In this document: positions 32,191 to 42,999 of the stretch, piece by piece
Numbering within the stretch: position 1 is the first letter of the stretch
Layout: the number at the start of each line of letters is the position of its first letter
Program-made: the position numbers and the translations under genes
Assembly: GCA_022606425.2 (NCBI GenBank)
Contig: JAHDVF020000734.1
Span: forward strand, 1,364,001-1,428,000
From: Lepidostoma basale
Taxonomy: Eukaryota > Arthropoda > Insecta > Trichoptera > Lepidostomatidae
Length of the DNA stretch: 64,000 nucleotides
Reading direction: 5' to 3'
The notes under the pieces: generated by a model
Database searches by the model: none
Told to the model about the DNA's origin: nothing
Seen by the model: only the letters and a program-made list of their open reading frames with translations

Positions 32191-32717
32191 AATATGATTA
32201 GCAACAACAACAACAACAACAAACCATCACGCCGTTTCCCCGCAGGGGTAGGCAGAGAGAATGGACCGCCACACTAGGTACTCTATCCTGGCACATCTCT
32301 CTAGCTTCCTCCACATTCATACATCGAGTCATACACGCACGTCGATTCATCCGGCTTCTGACATGACCAACTTTTAATATTTGATTAATCTGGTCATGCC
32401 ATTTTTTCCTCGGTCTACCTCGACTCCTTACTCCATTTACATTGTTAACGTATACTTTTTTAACCATTCTTTCTTCACCCATGCGCTCCATATGTCCGAA
32501 CCAACGCAGCGAACCTTTCATATTTTTTTTCATAATACCTTCTTTCGCTCTACATTCCTTCCTAATTTCAGCATTTGAGATTCTGTCGTACATCGTTCTT
32601 CCACACATACGTCTGAGGGACCTCATCTTTACCGCATTTATTCTGCTCTCATCTTTCTTCTGCCAGTTCCATGCTTCGCTTCCATACATAAGGGTTGGAA
32701 CCAGAAATATGATTAGC
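32191..32717 (-). mobile_element. RTE LINE, 5'-truncated copy with 12 bp target-site duplications
   Basis: AATATGATTAGC flanks the insert on both sides (32191-32202 and 32706-32717). On the minus strand the element starts at VPTLMYGSEAWNWQKKDES and follows the intact copy at 38978-40816 almost residue by residue to the GRPRKKWHDQINQ box. The end has a small frameshift relative to that copy, so the last residues differ. The tail is GTT repeats (AAC on the plus strand). Near-identity and clean duplications indicate a recent insertion. The catalytic domain is absent. Confidence 0.93.
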
Positions 32718-33419
32718 TGATACAAATAATGTAGTATCTACGAGTATGTTATTTTCTATTGGAGAATCGTATATTGTTTACTTGTTATTGAGTTTGGCTC
32801 AGCCTCAAAAATCCCTCGGTTCACTTCACCTGTTACGAGACCCAGAATATTCCTGATTAATTTATGAATGTCTACAAATGGATAATAATTAATTATCTAA
32901 TACATTTAAAGTTATTTTCAGTTTCCAATTATCTACCCAGACTTTTTTTTTGGCCAACTTTAATGTTGTGTCACGCGAAGTTAATTTGCATAGATACCTA
33001 CTCGTACATATATCATAAAACATTTTAGTCCTCAGTCGTGTACTATGCGCTGATAGAGGTCGTCGACCGCCATTTTTTACCCATGAATTTGTACAATTCA
33101 TTAGCCATAGACAGAACCTGTAACACAGGAATTCGCGGGAAAATTTTGCGATTCGTTTATTAACCTCAAATGGAATTGTCTACCGAGGCAGCAAGGTGCG
33201 TAGGATGAAGACTCTTCGTCATATACAGGTGTTATAAAATTTTACTGAAATTAATACATATACTCGTATATGTACCTAATAAATAAAATAGTGCAATTAT
33301 AAAAATGGTTGGTGATTCATTCTGATAGACTGAAAATGGAAACCTATTATAAATCAAGTTATTTATTTGATTTATTTTGTTAAGTAGGAACCTGATTGAA
33401 ATACAATTAATAAAAAATG

Positions 33420-33600
33420 TTCGTAATGAAAATATTTTCGTTAATGCAAACATTTTGTTTTATATCACATTTGTATTTATTTTACGACAGCTGTTTCATC
33501 AACCATTGTGATATAAAACAAAGTTTTTGCATTAACAGTTATAAAATGTTAAAGTAGGTATCATAGTGTTTCGGCCAAAACAATGGACTATTTAAAATAT
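33420..33600 (-). repeat. truncated copy of the 13.0 kb ribozyme-like repeat
   Basis: On the minus strand GGTTGATGAAACAGCTGTCG (about 33485-33504) matches the 3' half of the motif at 13033-13055. The CTGATGA box and the first strand of stem II are deleted. Flanking ATATCACA and ATATAAAACAAA segments form an inverted pair (33465 and 33510). The CCAAAACAATGGACTATT block follows on the plus strand. Confidence 0.5.
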
Positions 33601-33799
33601 TTTCGAATAATTTTACAATCGAGGAACAATATGATTAATTTAGTAAGGGTGAAAAAATCACATTTTGACGTACCTACCATGATAATATTGTTTTATATTT
33701 TTTCTATACTTTACTCTAGTGATATAGTCCTCGAGTGCGATTTGATCCGGTTGAGAAGGTCTTACACTAACGGGGTGCGACAAGGTAAGAATAAGAAAT

Positions 33800-35930
33800 A
33801 AGAAGATTTTAAATCTTAAGATTCTCTTAAAAACAAATTCGCTATTGTTTATTCTTTTTAAATCGCAGTAAAATAATATTTTTTAAAACTTACTAGGTAT
33901 TAATTTTTGTTTGACAGGGTGACCTACAGTGTGCCTCATTAAAATGGCTCCCATTCATGTTGTGCAACAGCAAAGCGTGTCGTGGCGTTTAAAAAGGGAA
34001 CATTGCGTAATGTTACAATTTTTCACGGTCATCGGTAAGCCTTGTCCAAAATTTCTCAGACTTTTGACGCTGACCAACAAAGGGACCCATTCGAGCTGTC
34101 ACAGTAACTACCCGAAATAATTGCACATTTTCCCTAGAAGGAACCCTATTATGATGTACAAATGATGAAGTAATGTTACTTTTCTATTCATGTTTGCCTT
34201 ATTCCATGTCACAAAAAACATCTAAAATAAATTATTCGGTTATCTGTTTACTTTCACAGTCCGTTAAAGTTATACAAAATTTATCATTAAATACTCAATT
34301 ACTTAATACAAATGTGGATCTACAATATAAAACACGGATTTACAAATAGACGAATAAAGAGTCGTACAGACCACAGGGTCAGTATTTTTTAACGTGTATT
34401 TTACTATGATACTCAGTATCACTTAATATTTTAAATTATTTGCATTAAATCGTTTTTGCATATTACCGGCTCATTTCTATGGGAGGGTTAATTAAAGGAA
34501 TTATTTTCAACGAAATAATGACGTAGGTACCTACATTAAAACAATTATACTAACCATTAAATTTATAATAAGAGGAAATTATATGACTACATAAAATTTT
34601 ATTAATACTAAATGTAATGAATAAAATATATAAAAAAAATAGCAAAGCATTCAAACTTTTTTATCCGTTGATTTGGGTTATTAGGGGTGTATGATAAATG
34701 GATTCTTAAAGGAGCTAAATTTCGCAAAATAAAAGATGCAGACATGATAATAGTATCTCAGCAGGAGACATCCCCTTTCTTCCCTTTAAACGGAAAACGT
34801 CGTTAAAATGTACAAAAAAAGTAAACAAAATTCATCAGTTACCTGTTACCCTGAGAATCCTTTTCCAAAAGATGAAAAATAAAAATGTGTATTTTTTTGG
34901 GGCGCAGTTCCTATTTTATAAATCGTTTCTTTACAATAATTAGAAGAAATTTGAGCGCTTGATCTCATGGGGCGAGAAAAAGGGTACGGCAATTTAAACT
35001 TTACCCCGGGGGTTAAAAAAGTGCCCTAAATTCACGGATCCTATTACAGATTTCGTTTGTTTTTTTTTTTGCAAAAAGGACCCACTGTATCGGAAGCAGT
35101 ATTACCACATTCAGGACTGTTCTCAATCCATAATAACACACAAAAGGAACTAGGTGGTGAAACGAGAGCATATTCCCAAATCGAAATGTTTGATAATACA
35201 GTATCCGTGTTTTTGTTAAAGGTAAAAATGATTTCCCTCTTTTTAGTAGTGGGGTAGTTTTGATATCCCAATGTAATGATCTATTCCCTTTGAGGGTGAT
35301 TATTTGTAGAGCCCTGTTTTTATACAGTCATCATGGGGTGCCATTTTTTGCGAAGTTCTAAACAAAGTCGGTTATGCGTGGTGACCCTGAGAATTTTTTA
35401 AAGGTATTTATTTTTATTCCTACGAAATGTAAAGTATTCTCGATCGACTCTCTCTTCTAGGTCGGAAGTGCGCGAGAGTGCGAGCAGTGCGGAGAATTCT
35501 ATAATTTCGCAAAACCATCAGAAGGGTTCTCGTTTATTTCAAGTTCTGTGTGAATTTTTAAAACATTGACGGTTATAAATTGCATTGAATGTTCCGAGTA
35601 ACGGACAATTTGCCTGATTTTTTGTATAATCGTTGCTCTTATTATGATACATTTTTGATTTATGATGTCCAGTATTCTTGATGCCGTAAGTATTATATCA
35701 AGGTTTTCAAAAGATTTTTTTTCCCTAATAATTAATTGGAGGGCAAATAAAGATTTCAGCAGTCAAAAATCTACAGTTCAATATACCCATTTTAATGTAC
35801 AGTACACTTGGGTCAATATCCATTCAATTTATTTAACCCTGTGACCTAAAATATGATAATATCAAAATGTTACCTTTAACGAAAAAATTACTAAACGTAA
35901 ACGAACGTATGTTATCTATTTGTCTTTTTT
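33800..35930. other. AT-rich DNA, no gene assigned
   Basis: Frames at 33929-34120 and 35044-35271 are short and lack motifs. The phrase ACCCTGAGAAT occurs twice (about 34848 and 35385), hinting at a diverged direct repeat of about 540 bases spacing. A GC-richer segment at 35440-35510 resembles a 5' leader but no start codon context supports it. Confidence 0.35.
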
Positions 35931-35934
35931 CTTT

Positions 35935-36030
35935 TTTATATACCTACTTTGTATATACAACACTAACTTAAAACAAATTAATTAAATATCTGACATGTTT
36001 CGGACAACTCAGTGATATTATAAAGATATT
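35935..36030 (-). repeat. relative of the 26.2 kb ribozyme-like repeat
   Basis: On the minus strand: AATATCACTGAGTTGTCC, GAAACATGTC, AGATATTTAATT. Stem I can pair six bases, and GAAAC plus GTC are intact, but the CTGATGA box and stem II are collapsed to CTGAGTTGTCC. The adjoining AGTGTTGTATATAC matches the arm of the 26105-26330 element. Confidence 0.5.
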
Positions 36031-36039
36031 AAAAATATT

Positions 36040-36930
36040 ATAAAATTGATACTATCTATTTTACGCCGAATTCATTGTTACTTTTGTGTATGATAGATAT
36101 AAATAAATAGATAATTGTTGTGCCGATTCTCCGAAGAGGTAAGTTATGTCCGCTCATCGATGATCCTACATCAATATTTTCCTCTAACTACATCGTTCAA
36201 GTGTCTCCTGGTCACAACTATGCATTCATATTATTATTAATGACAAAGAATCTTAGTTAAAAATATATTATTTATCTAATACACAATATAAAATATGTAT
36301 ATGGCATACGAGTATACAAGAATTTGTTCAGAAAAACAATTGTTCAAAATCATCTGAATTCGTGTTTACGCCGTGGCGAGAGACACGCCGAAGGGTGATT
36401 AACATTAACGATATTATTCGGGAACACCATTGTACAAGGGCACAGTATGCGAGAAATAACAATTAAGTCAGCGGTTTCAACAATTTCAAATTTCCAACAC
36501 AAAAAACCTTCCCAGGGTGACATCACCACCGCACAAAAGATCCCACCAGCACTGCCGCCAGCCGACCACATGTTTGACATCCGCCACGTCAACAGTAATT
36601 GACCACAGCGAGGGAGGACCTTGGTGGAAGAAGCCGAAGGCCTCTCAGCGCTGAGTGATTTACGGGCGCCATAAATTCTGCACCGTTTCGAAACAAATGA
36701 ATACCCATGATGGTTTTACAGCGCCTATTAGGTGCCATCCCTCGCGGGGTATTGTTTACTCATCTCTAGGTACGTGCCACCCTCGGTAATGTGTGCTTCC
36801 CAAACTCATCGCATTCATTTCAAATTTGTTTATAACTTTTTTGAACCGAAATGTTTTTTTTTTAATTAAAAGCATTTGTTTAAGAGAAACACTCCAACCG
36901 TTTATATGATCTTCATTGCTGCCCTTCACT
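36040..36930. other. AT-rich DNA with a GC-richer segment 36360-36650
   Basis: An 80-codon minus-strand frame in the GC-richer part shows no recognised motif. No repeat copy was identified. Confidence 0.35.
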
Positions 36931-36964
36931 GTTAAAAGTGTCCTGAAATAATCCAGTATAAACT

Positions 36965-37200
36965 ATGTTAGACGGTTTTCAAAGCGCTTCACAGAATGGC
37001 ACACTAGCCTATATATCCGATATGCATATTGCTGATAGCCCTAGCTTGCGGCAATCTACGCTTCGATCAGCAAACTCCTCGGTAATAGGCAGATTAGTTG
37101 TGCCAAAGCACAGCCCCTGGACAAATTTCGGAGATCGGGCTTTCGCGTTGACAGGTCCGTCCGCCTGGAATATGCGCACTGACTGAGTTTAAATCTAATT
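36965..37200 (+). pseudogene. C-terminal relic of a CR1/L2-type LINE
   Basis: The frame contains AYISDMH, LRQSTLRSANSSV, RLVVPKHSPW, GDRAFALTGPSAWN. The order of P/AYL.D, LRS, L.VP, G.RAF and GP.AWN is that of the extreme C-terminus of CR1/L2-like reverse transcriptase proteins. The frame ends at 37186. A phase change then gives a basic FKSNLKRTI-like end. Old, decayed copy. Confidence 0.6.
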
Positions 37201-37454
37201 TAAAACGCACCATTTCAAAATATCACATAAAATATATATATAACTATTATCTGATTGCTGGTGTCAGATGCAGCTCTCATGACTAAAAACATTCCCAAAG
37301 CGCTCTTGAGGTGCGTTATTCACGAAAACGGCCCAATTTTTAATATGAAGTATTTTTGTGAATCTCTTACTAAAATAACGATGAATAAAATATTATTAAA
37401 ATGAAATGTATTTTATATCACAGAATTAGATATAAGTTAGAAGTAAACATGTTT

Positions 37455-37745
37455 TTACATCGCGCCGTTTCCCCGGAGGGGTAGGCCCAGAGAATGGATC
37501 GCTTTACTACGACATATCTCTCGGAATTCTTCTACAATCATAAATCCTATCATGCACGCTCGTACATTTTTCAGACTTCGGAAGTGGCCATATTTTGATA
37601 ATTTATTTATTTGCTTGCTTCACATGTTTTCCACGGTCATCTTCCGCTTCTTTTTCTACTCAAACTGCTTTTATACATTTTTTAAATCATTCTTTCCATA
37701 TCAATTCGTTTAAACCATCTCAGGGATCATTTTTTAATTGTTCTT
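37455..37745 (-). pseudogene. decayed RTE LINE 3' end, minus strand
   Basis: The plus strand begins CGCGCCGTTTCCCCGGAGG, GGTAGGCCCAGAGAATGGA, the inverse of the RTE terminus. It continues with counterparts of the MTRC, HVRSR and GRPRK..HDQI segments of the intact copy, with many substitutions and small indels. No target-site duplication was found. Confidence 0.7.
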
Positions 37746-37749
37746 AAAA

Positions 37750-38560
37750 AATAAAACGAGGACAAATAATTAAAATAATAATAGCTGGTGGACTTAAGTC
37801 GTTGTGGAAACACCATGAAAATTTAAAATCATGTTTTTTCTTACAAAACTACGTAACTGTTTATTTAACTTTTTAGTTTATTTTTCTCGATATGTTTCGA
37901 AAATATAGTGTTTAATGCAATGTTGATTAATTAATAAGTCAAGTCGGAAAACTAGTGTCTTAATTTATAAAAAAAAATTAATTGAAATATTAGTTGCACC
38001 ACGGTTTGAGAACATCCGAATAAATCGTTGTGGGCCGCAAACCCACAAGCTTTGTTTCAAGCCTCGTCCTTGGCGATAGATTTGTATGCCATTCCGAGGG
38101 AGCGATTGTTCTGGAAATGTGTTCAAAATTCCTCACCGCACAAAACATTCCTCCAGAAATAATTATCGCTTCCTTAGAATGCATTTACCATTTCCCCCGT
38201 GGCCTCGTGTTTGTCTTCGCCACTTTGTATTCCCCCAATAAAATTATTTGTTGTGGTATAATCATGCACTTAGTCACACTTGTAATTACAATGTTGTATA
38301 CTTACGACTAAACTGCATGCTATATAATTAATAGCTAATATATGTGGCCTTAATTTAAGTGAATAAAAATTATGTGAAAGGCGCTTTGATCAGTTTCTTT
38401 CGAGGGGATGGCAAAATTGGAATATACTCGTAAAATTTATATTTAAAAAATGAACCGCGAGTTGGGTTGATAAAATACTTTAATCTAATGTTTTTAATAC
38501 ACGCGTTATTAATTACAGAAATAATTGTATTATTATTAAATACTTAAAAAAAAAACTAAT
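37750..38560. other. AT-rich DNA, no gene assigned
   Basis: A GC-richer segment at 38030-38220 is open in one frame on each strand but has no recognised motif. Confidence 0.35.
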
Positions 38561-38570
38561 ATCAATGATA

Positions 38571-38707
38571 TTAGACTTTATTTTACAATCTTCAATGTGA
38601 GCAGAAAATAGCTCATTATTATAAAGAAAGAATCTGGTCGTGTCCATGCTTGAATCCATGCCCCCTGGATCAGGAGCCAAGCTTTCTATCCCCTAGACCA
38701 CCACCCG
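38571..38707 (-). mobile_element. tRNA-derived SINE family 2, copy 2
   Basis: On the minus strand the head reads GGGTGGTGGTCTAGGGGATA, an A-box-like stretch, followed about 40 bases later by GGATTCAAGC, a B-box-like stretch. The body GAATCTTTCTTTATAAT then TGCTCACATTGAAGATTG and the end AAAATAAAGTC match copy 1 at 19697-19835. Better preserved than copy 1. Confidence 0.7.
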
Positions 38708-38958
38708 GTATAATCTAAGTAGGTACGTGAACTTCCATATTTTTATAATGTAATTGCAAACGATCTGGAAATGTATGTCTGTAATGTTTGTGATTTTTAT
38801 CAAAATAAATGAAATGAAATATTTTCAAATTGTTAAAAAAATTATTTTGTGTACGTATATAGTGCATTTATAAATAATAAAAGCTACTTAAAAAATAATT
38901 CAAACGCCGAAATTTAAATTGGAATATATGGTGGCTTATTCAAAGCTAAATTAAAATA

Positions 38959-40842
38959 GGCATACCCATAGGATAAAATGAAGGAGGATGACGGACTTAA
39001 GATGACAAATCACTTCCAGAGCAACATAAAAATGTTCTGGAAGGAAGTCAAAAAAGCCCGAAATCCTCCCGAAAGTGGTTGTGCGAAAGCAATTTTAAGT
39101 AGTGAGGGAAGAATGATTACTGATTTCAAAAGTATACAAGGAAGATGGATGGAGTACTTTAAAGATATGTATGGCAGTGAAATGACTGAAGATTCAATAA
39201 GAATGAGCTTTACAAATGAGAGTTGCACGAACAGCGGAAGTGAAATTACTGAAATAAATTTGAACGAGATAGTAAGTGCTGTAAGATGTATGAAAGGTGG
39301 AAAAGCTGTCGGATATGACTGTGTAGCCTTAGAGTTTATCAAAAACGGTGGGCCGGTGGTTTCAGCATGGTTATATAGACTCTTTAACCAGTGTTTAGAG
39401 GAGGGATATACGCCGCTCGACTGGAGGAGGGCTGTTATCATGCCTCTTTATAAGGGAAAGGGGTCTCGTATGGACTGTGGAAATCACCGGGCAATAAGTC
39501 TATTAAGCGCCGTTGGTAAACTCTACGGTCGAATTTTAATAGAAAGAGTAAAAAAGACGACGACTGAAAGAGTATGGGATGTGCAAGGCGCTTTTATGAC
39601 CGGAAGAGGTTGTATGGATCAGATTTTTGCACTTCGAACGCTTGCGGAGAAGTTTATGGCCAAAAACCGTAAGCTTTTCTGTGCGTTTGTCGATTTGCAA
39701 AAAGCCTATGATCGAGTGAACAGAGAAAAACTGTGGTCAATCTTGTCCGAATACGGAGTGAGCACAAAACTGATACGGGCGGTTGCTTCTCTCTACGAAG
39801 GGAGCACTGCCAGTGTTAGGGTAAATGGGGACATCACGCCCTGGTTTGATATCACGAAGGGTGTTAAGCAGGGCTGCGTGATGTCCCCTTGGTTGTTCAA
39901 TCTGTATATGGACAAGTGTATGAAAGAACTTAAAGGTATAAATGCTGGTGCTAAGATGAGTGATCTGTCTGTAAACTGTCTGCTTTACGCGGACGACGCC
40001 GTTCTCGTTGCGGATAGTGCGGACGAATTACAAGTCTTGGTGTCGAGAATGTATGAGGTATGCAAGTCGAACGATTTAATGATGAATGTCGGAAAGTCAA
40101 AGGTGTTAGTTTTTGAAAGGGAAGAGCAAATGACAGTTTGTAATATAAGTGTAAATGAAGAGAACTTGGAACAGGTGAGCGAATTTGTGTATTTAGGTAG
40201 CATGTTCACAGCGGATGGCCGAACGGACAGTGATATTGAAAGAAGGGTTGGTGCGGGTAACAAAGTGAATGGAGCTTTAAAAGTAGTTATTGGAAACAAG
40301 AATTTATCAATGAAAGCGAAAATGGCCGTTCACAATGGAGTTCTGGTTCCAACCCTTATGTATGGAAGCGAAGCATGGAACTGGCAGAAGAAAGATGAGA
40401 GCAGAATAAATGCGGTAGAGATGAGGTCCCTAAGACGTATGTGCGGTAGAACGATGTACGACAGAATCTCAAATGCTGATATTAGGAAAGAGTGTAGAGC
40501 GAAAGAAGGTATTATGAACAAAATTATGAAAGGTTCGCTTCGTTGGTTCGGACATATGGAGCGCATGGGTGAAGAAAGAATGGTTAAAAAAGTATACGTT
40601 AACAATGTAAATGGAGTAAGGAGTCGAGGTAGACCGAGGAAAACATGGCATGACCAAATTAATCAAATATTAAAAGTTGGTCATGTCAGAAGCCGGAAGA
40701 ATCGACGTGCGTGTATGACTCGATGTATGAATGTGGAGGAAGCTAGAGAGGTGTGCCAGGATAGAGTAGTGTGGCGGTCCATTCTCTCTGCCTACCCCTG
40801 CGGGGAAACGGCGTGATGGTTTTGTTTGTTTGGCATACCCAT
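38959..40842 (+). mobile_element. RTE LINE, 1.86 kb 5'-truncated insertion with 11 bp target-site duplications
   Basis: GGCATACCCAT occurs at 38959-38969 and again at 40832-40842, bounding an insert of 38970-40831. The insert begins inside the reading frame, so the endonuclease domain normally upstream is missing, and ends CGGCGTGATGGTTTTGTTTG just before the right duplication. The 3' UTR is only about 15 bases. The uninterrupted frame and perfect duplications show a recent insertion. It is the best reference copy in the window for all the related fragments (3.0, 25.0, 32.2, 37.5, 42.6, 45.1, 49.2, 59.1 and 62.7 kb). Confidence 0.95.
38978..40816 (+). CDS. RTE-type reverse transcriptase, lacks endonuclease domain
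   Basis: The 612-residue frame encodes the reverse transcriptase and C-terminal region of a non-LTR retrotransposon, which would prime cDNA synthesis at a nicked chromosome target. Visible motifs: VIMPLYKGKG at about 153-162; RAISLL at 171-176; FVDLQKAYD at about 237-245 with catalytic Asp239; KQGCVMSPWLFN at about 297-308; LYADDAVLVA with Asp339 and Asp340; VGKSKVLVF; and FVYLGS at about 403-408. The thumb region and a basic GRPRKTWHDQI box at about 551-561 follow. The first ATG is internal: a stop (TAG) lies across the 5' junction, so truncation removed the apurinic-type endonuclease. The protein should be unable to retrotranspose alone. Membership of the RTE clade rests on the motif pattern and the short tandem-repeat tail. 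Confidence 0.93.
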   Translation: MKEDDGLKMTNHFQSNIKMFWKEVKKARNPPESGCAKAILSSEGRMITDFKSIQGRWMEYFKDMYGSEMTEDSIRMSFTNESCTNSGSEITEINLNEIVSAVRCMKGGKAVGYDCVALEFIKNGGPVVSAWLYRLFNQCLEEGYTPLDWRRAVIMPLYKGKGSRMDCGNHRAISLLSAVGKLYGRILIERVKKTTTERVWDVQGAFMTGRGCMDQIFALRTLAEKFMAKNRKLFCAFVDLQKAYDRVNREKLWSILSEYGVSTKLIRAVASLYEGSTASVRVNGDITPWFDITKGVKQGCVMSPWLFNLYMDKCMKELKGINAGAKMSDLSVNCLLYADDAVLVADSADELQVLVSRMYEVCKSNDLMMNVGKSKVLVFEREEQMTVCNISVNEENLEQVSEFVYLGSMFTADGRTDSDIERRVGAGNKVNGALKVVIGNKNLSMKAKMAVHNGVLVPTLMYGSEAWNWQKKDESRINAVEMRSLRRMCGRTMYDRISNADIRKECRAKEGIMNKIMKGSLRWFGHMERMGEERMVKKVYVNNVNGVRSRGRPRKTWHDQINQILKVGHVRSRKNRRACMTRCMNVEEAREVCQDRVVWRSILSAYPCGETA

Positions 40843-40849
40843 TTTTTTA

Positions 40850-41530
40850 TATACGTTTTCTCACTTGTTTCATAATTATTTAGTTCGTTATTTTTACTTG
40901 TGTGTATACTGTATGGACCATGATCGACAGCTCCAATACAATGGTCAACGGTTGACAAAATGATTTACTGCTTAGCATTCGTTCCAGTAATCGTTTTATG
41001 GTAGGGTTGTTAGCCCATAATGTCTGCTAATCGTCTAAATGTTCGGGTTCTGTTGAAGGTTTTCTAAATCCCCGTTTTCTGAGTAATCGTTTATTCTTTT
41101 AAATAATCGAAAAAAGCTTGTCGAATAGAATGGAGAGAAATTTAGAACAAGAATTTAGCCGATAAACAAAAGGATTCAAACAAAATTTCATGTTTGCAAC
41201 ACGAGGGTGCTTTATTCAATTAATTGTAATCTCCATACACACACGAAAAGATAGAGAACATGAACCATTCTTACATTGAGTTTATTCAACACCATACAGC
41301 ATATAATTGATTGATTTTGTTTTTTTATTGATTTCCATTCTTATCTGTGTTGCTTTTTTTTTATTAATTAATAACTATTCTTTCCCAAGTCATCTACAAC
41401 TCCAAACCAGATCGATCTTGGTATTTATACTTGTTAGTAATTCATTGATTAATAAATAAATAAATAATAATAAAAACTATGCTATACACAGATATACACA
41501 TTTGTACATTCATTTAAATTACCTACTAAG
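40850..41530. other. AT-rich DNA, nothing recognised
   Basis: No gene or repeat relation was seen apart from short homopolymers. Confidence 0.4.
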
Positions 41531-41539
41531 TAAATACGT

Positions 41540-41815
41540 ATTTATTGTTTCTTGAACAATGATGTAAAACGTCATATTAAATAATGAATATTAATGAAGA
41601 CGTCGGTCTTCTAGGAGTTTTATTAATTTATTTTATATGGAATGACATGTTTCACGCTTCTAAGGCTATATCAAATGTTTTATAATGCCTTAGAAGCCAC
41701 GCCATTTGATAATGCCTTAGTAAGGTGAAACATGTCATTGCATAAAACCTTAATACAATACACCTCCTAGAAGACAGACGTTTTCATTTGTATTAATTAA
41801 ATAAATACGTGTTTT
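41540..41815. repeat. GCGAAACATGTC family, long inverted pair
   Basis: The left arm runs TTTATTGTTTCTTGAACAAT, CATATTAAATAATGAATATT, TTCTAGGAGTTTTATTA, GGAATGACATGTTTCACG. The right arm returns TAGTAAGGTGAAACATGTCA, TAATACAATACACCTCCTAG, AAGACAGACGTTTTCATTTG. The centre near 41680 contains two extra AATGCCTTAG units, showing that the junction was reshaped after pairing. Confidence 0.7.
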
Positions 41816-41864
41816 ATTTCCGTTCGAAGCAATGTTTATATTTTAAGAATTTTAAAACTGTTTA

Positions 41865-42065
41865 CAATGAAAATATATGTTTTCTAAAAAAAAATTAAAG
41901 TTTAGAAATGACATGTCTCGTCTTTCTAAGGCCTTAAAAAGGCGAAACTTGTCATTCCCATAAACTATTATAAAACTTCAACCAAACGGATGTTTTTTTT
42001 ATTAGTATTAATTATTTAATATGGAGTTGTACATCATTGTTTAAGAAACAATAAATGAAATAATT
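41865..42065. repeat. GCGAAACATGTC family, second inverted pair
   Basis: ATATATGTTTTCTAAAAAAA and GAAATGACATGTCTCGTCTT lead to a short centre (TTCTAAGGCCTTAAAAAGG), then CGAAACTTGTCATTCCCATA and TATTATAAAACTTCAACCAA. It ends TTTAATATGGAGTTGTACAT, TTAAGAAACAATAAAT. It follows the copy at 41540 directly, so two hairpin elements lie side by side. Confidence 0.65.
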
Positions 42066-42449
42066 GTATGTAAAAATTGTATTTGTTTACTAGTTTTTAA
42101 GTATTTTTAATAGGCGTGCTGGTGTATATGTAATTGTTACAAGTTCATAGAAATGGCGTGAGAATTAATAACATATATAATGAACTGGCATTTCCAATCG
42201 CGACTAACGCTCTGTATTGTGTGTGTATTACTCGCACCAACACAGGGACGCTGCACCACCACCGCAGCACGCGCGGTATAATGTCAACGGTGCGGTGGAG
42301 TTACTAAATGAGTCAAGCACGAAAATTATGACAATCCATTGTTTTGGCGGATGCCCTGTGACAATGATTTAGGCGGATTTTAACATTATTATCTTAACAT
42401 TATTTGAAACTCTGTTATGTTATCATAATTATATTTGGTTATTTCAAAT

Positions 42450-42482
42450 TGTCACTAACCGATGCGATGGTGCCATCGTCAG
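42450..42482 (-). repeat. relative of the 13.0 kb ribozyme-like motif
   Basis: On the minus strand CTGACGATGGCACC precedes ATCGGTTAGTGACA. The first box (CTGACGA) fits the hammerhead consensus exactly, but the GAAAC box has become GTGAC, so this copy should be inactive. Confidence 0.45.
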
Positions 42483-42597
42483 GTATTACAATATACTAAC
42501 TTTACAACTAGAAACACTATTTTTTTATAAGATTACAATTTTAAAAAATGATATTATAACAGTAAAATTATGACGTCCATAAAATTAAGATTATTAT

Positions 42598-42845
42598 AAT
42601 GACCGAGGAAAACGTGGCACGATCAAATAAATCAAATATTGAATGTCAGCCACGTGATGAGTCAGATAAATTGACGCGTGATGAGTCAGATAAATTGACA
42701 CGTGATGAGTCAGATAAATTGACACGAGAGAAATATGTTGAGGAAACGAGAGAAATATGTCAGGAAAGAAAAGTGCGGCAGTCCATTATTTCTGCCTAGG
42801 TACCCATTTGGAGAGAAGGCGTGATGGTAAGTGAGTTAGTTAGTT
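42598..42845 (+). pseudogene. decayed RTE LINE 3' end with a 24 bp minisatellite
   Basis: Sequence corresponding to the PRKTWHDQINQIL segment (ACCGAGGAAAACGTGGCACG) opens the copy, and GGAGAGAAGGCGTGATGGTA with a GTTAGTTAG tail closes it. Between them, the 24-base unit beginning CACGTGATGAGTCAGATAAA is present three times in tandem (42651-42674, 42675-42698, 42699-42722), an expansion of the element's own HVRSR-coding region. The resulting frame DESDKLTR repeated is not a gene. Confidence 0.8.
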
Positions 42846-42999
42846 TTTTTTATTTTAATATGTTCTCACTTATGAAAGACCGTTCCAATTTTTGTTTATC
42901 ATAATTCATGCTGGTTTAACAATGACAAAATATTCTATATTTCTGTCCCTTGGACGCTAGTGTATCTTTGCGTGTTTTTTTTATTTATTGTGTATTTAA

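Noticed and set aside
42599..42799. DESDKLTR repeat protein
   Set aside because: It is a minisatellite inside a decayed RTE LINE and its frame is not the LINE frame.
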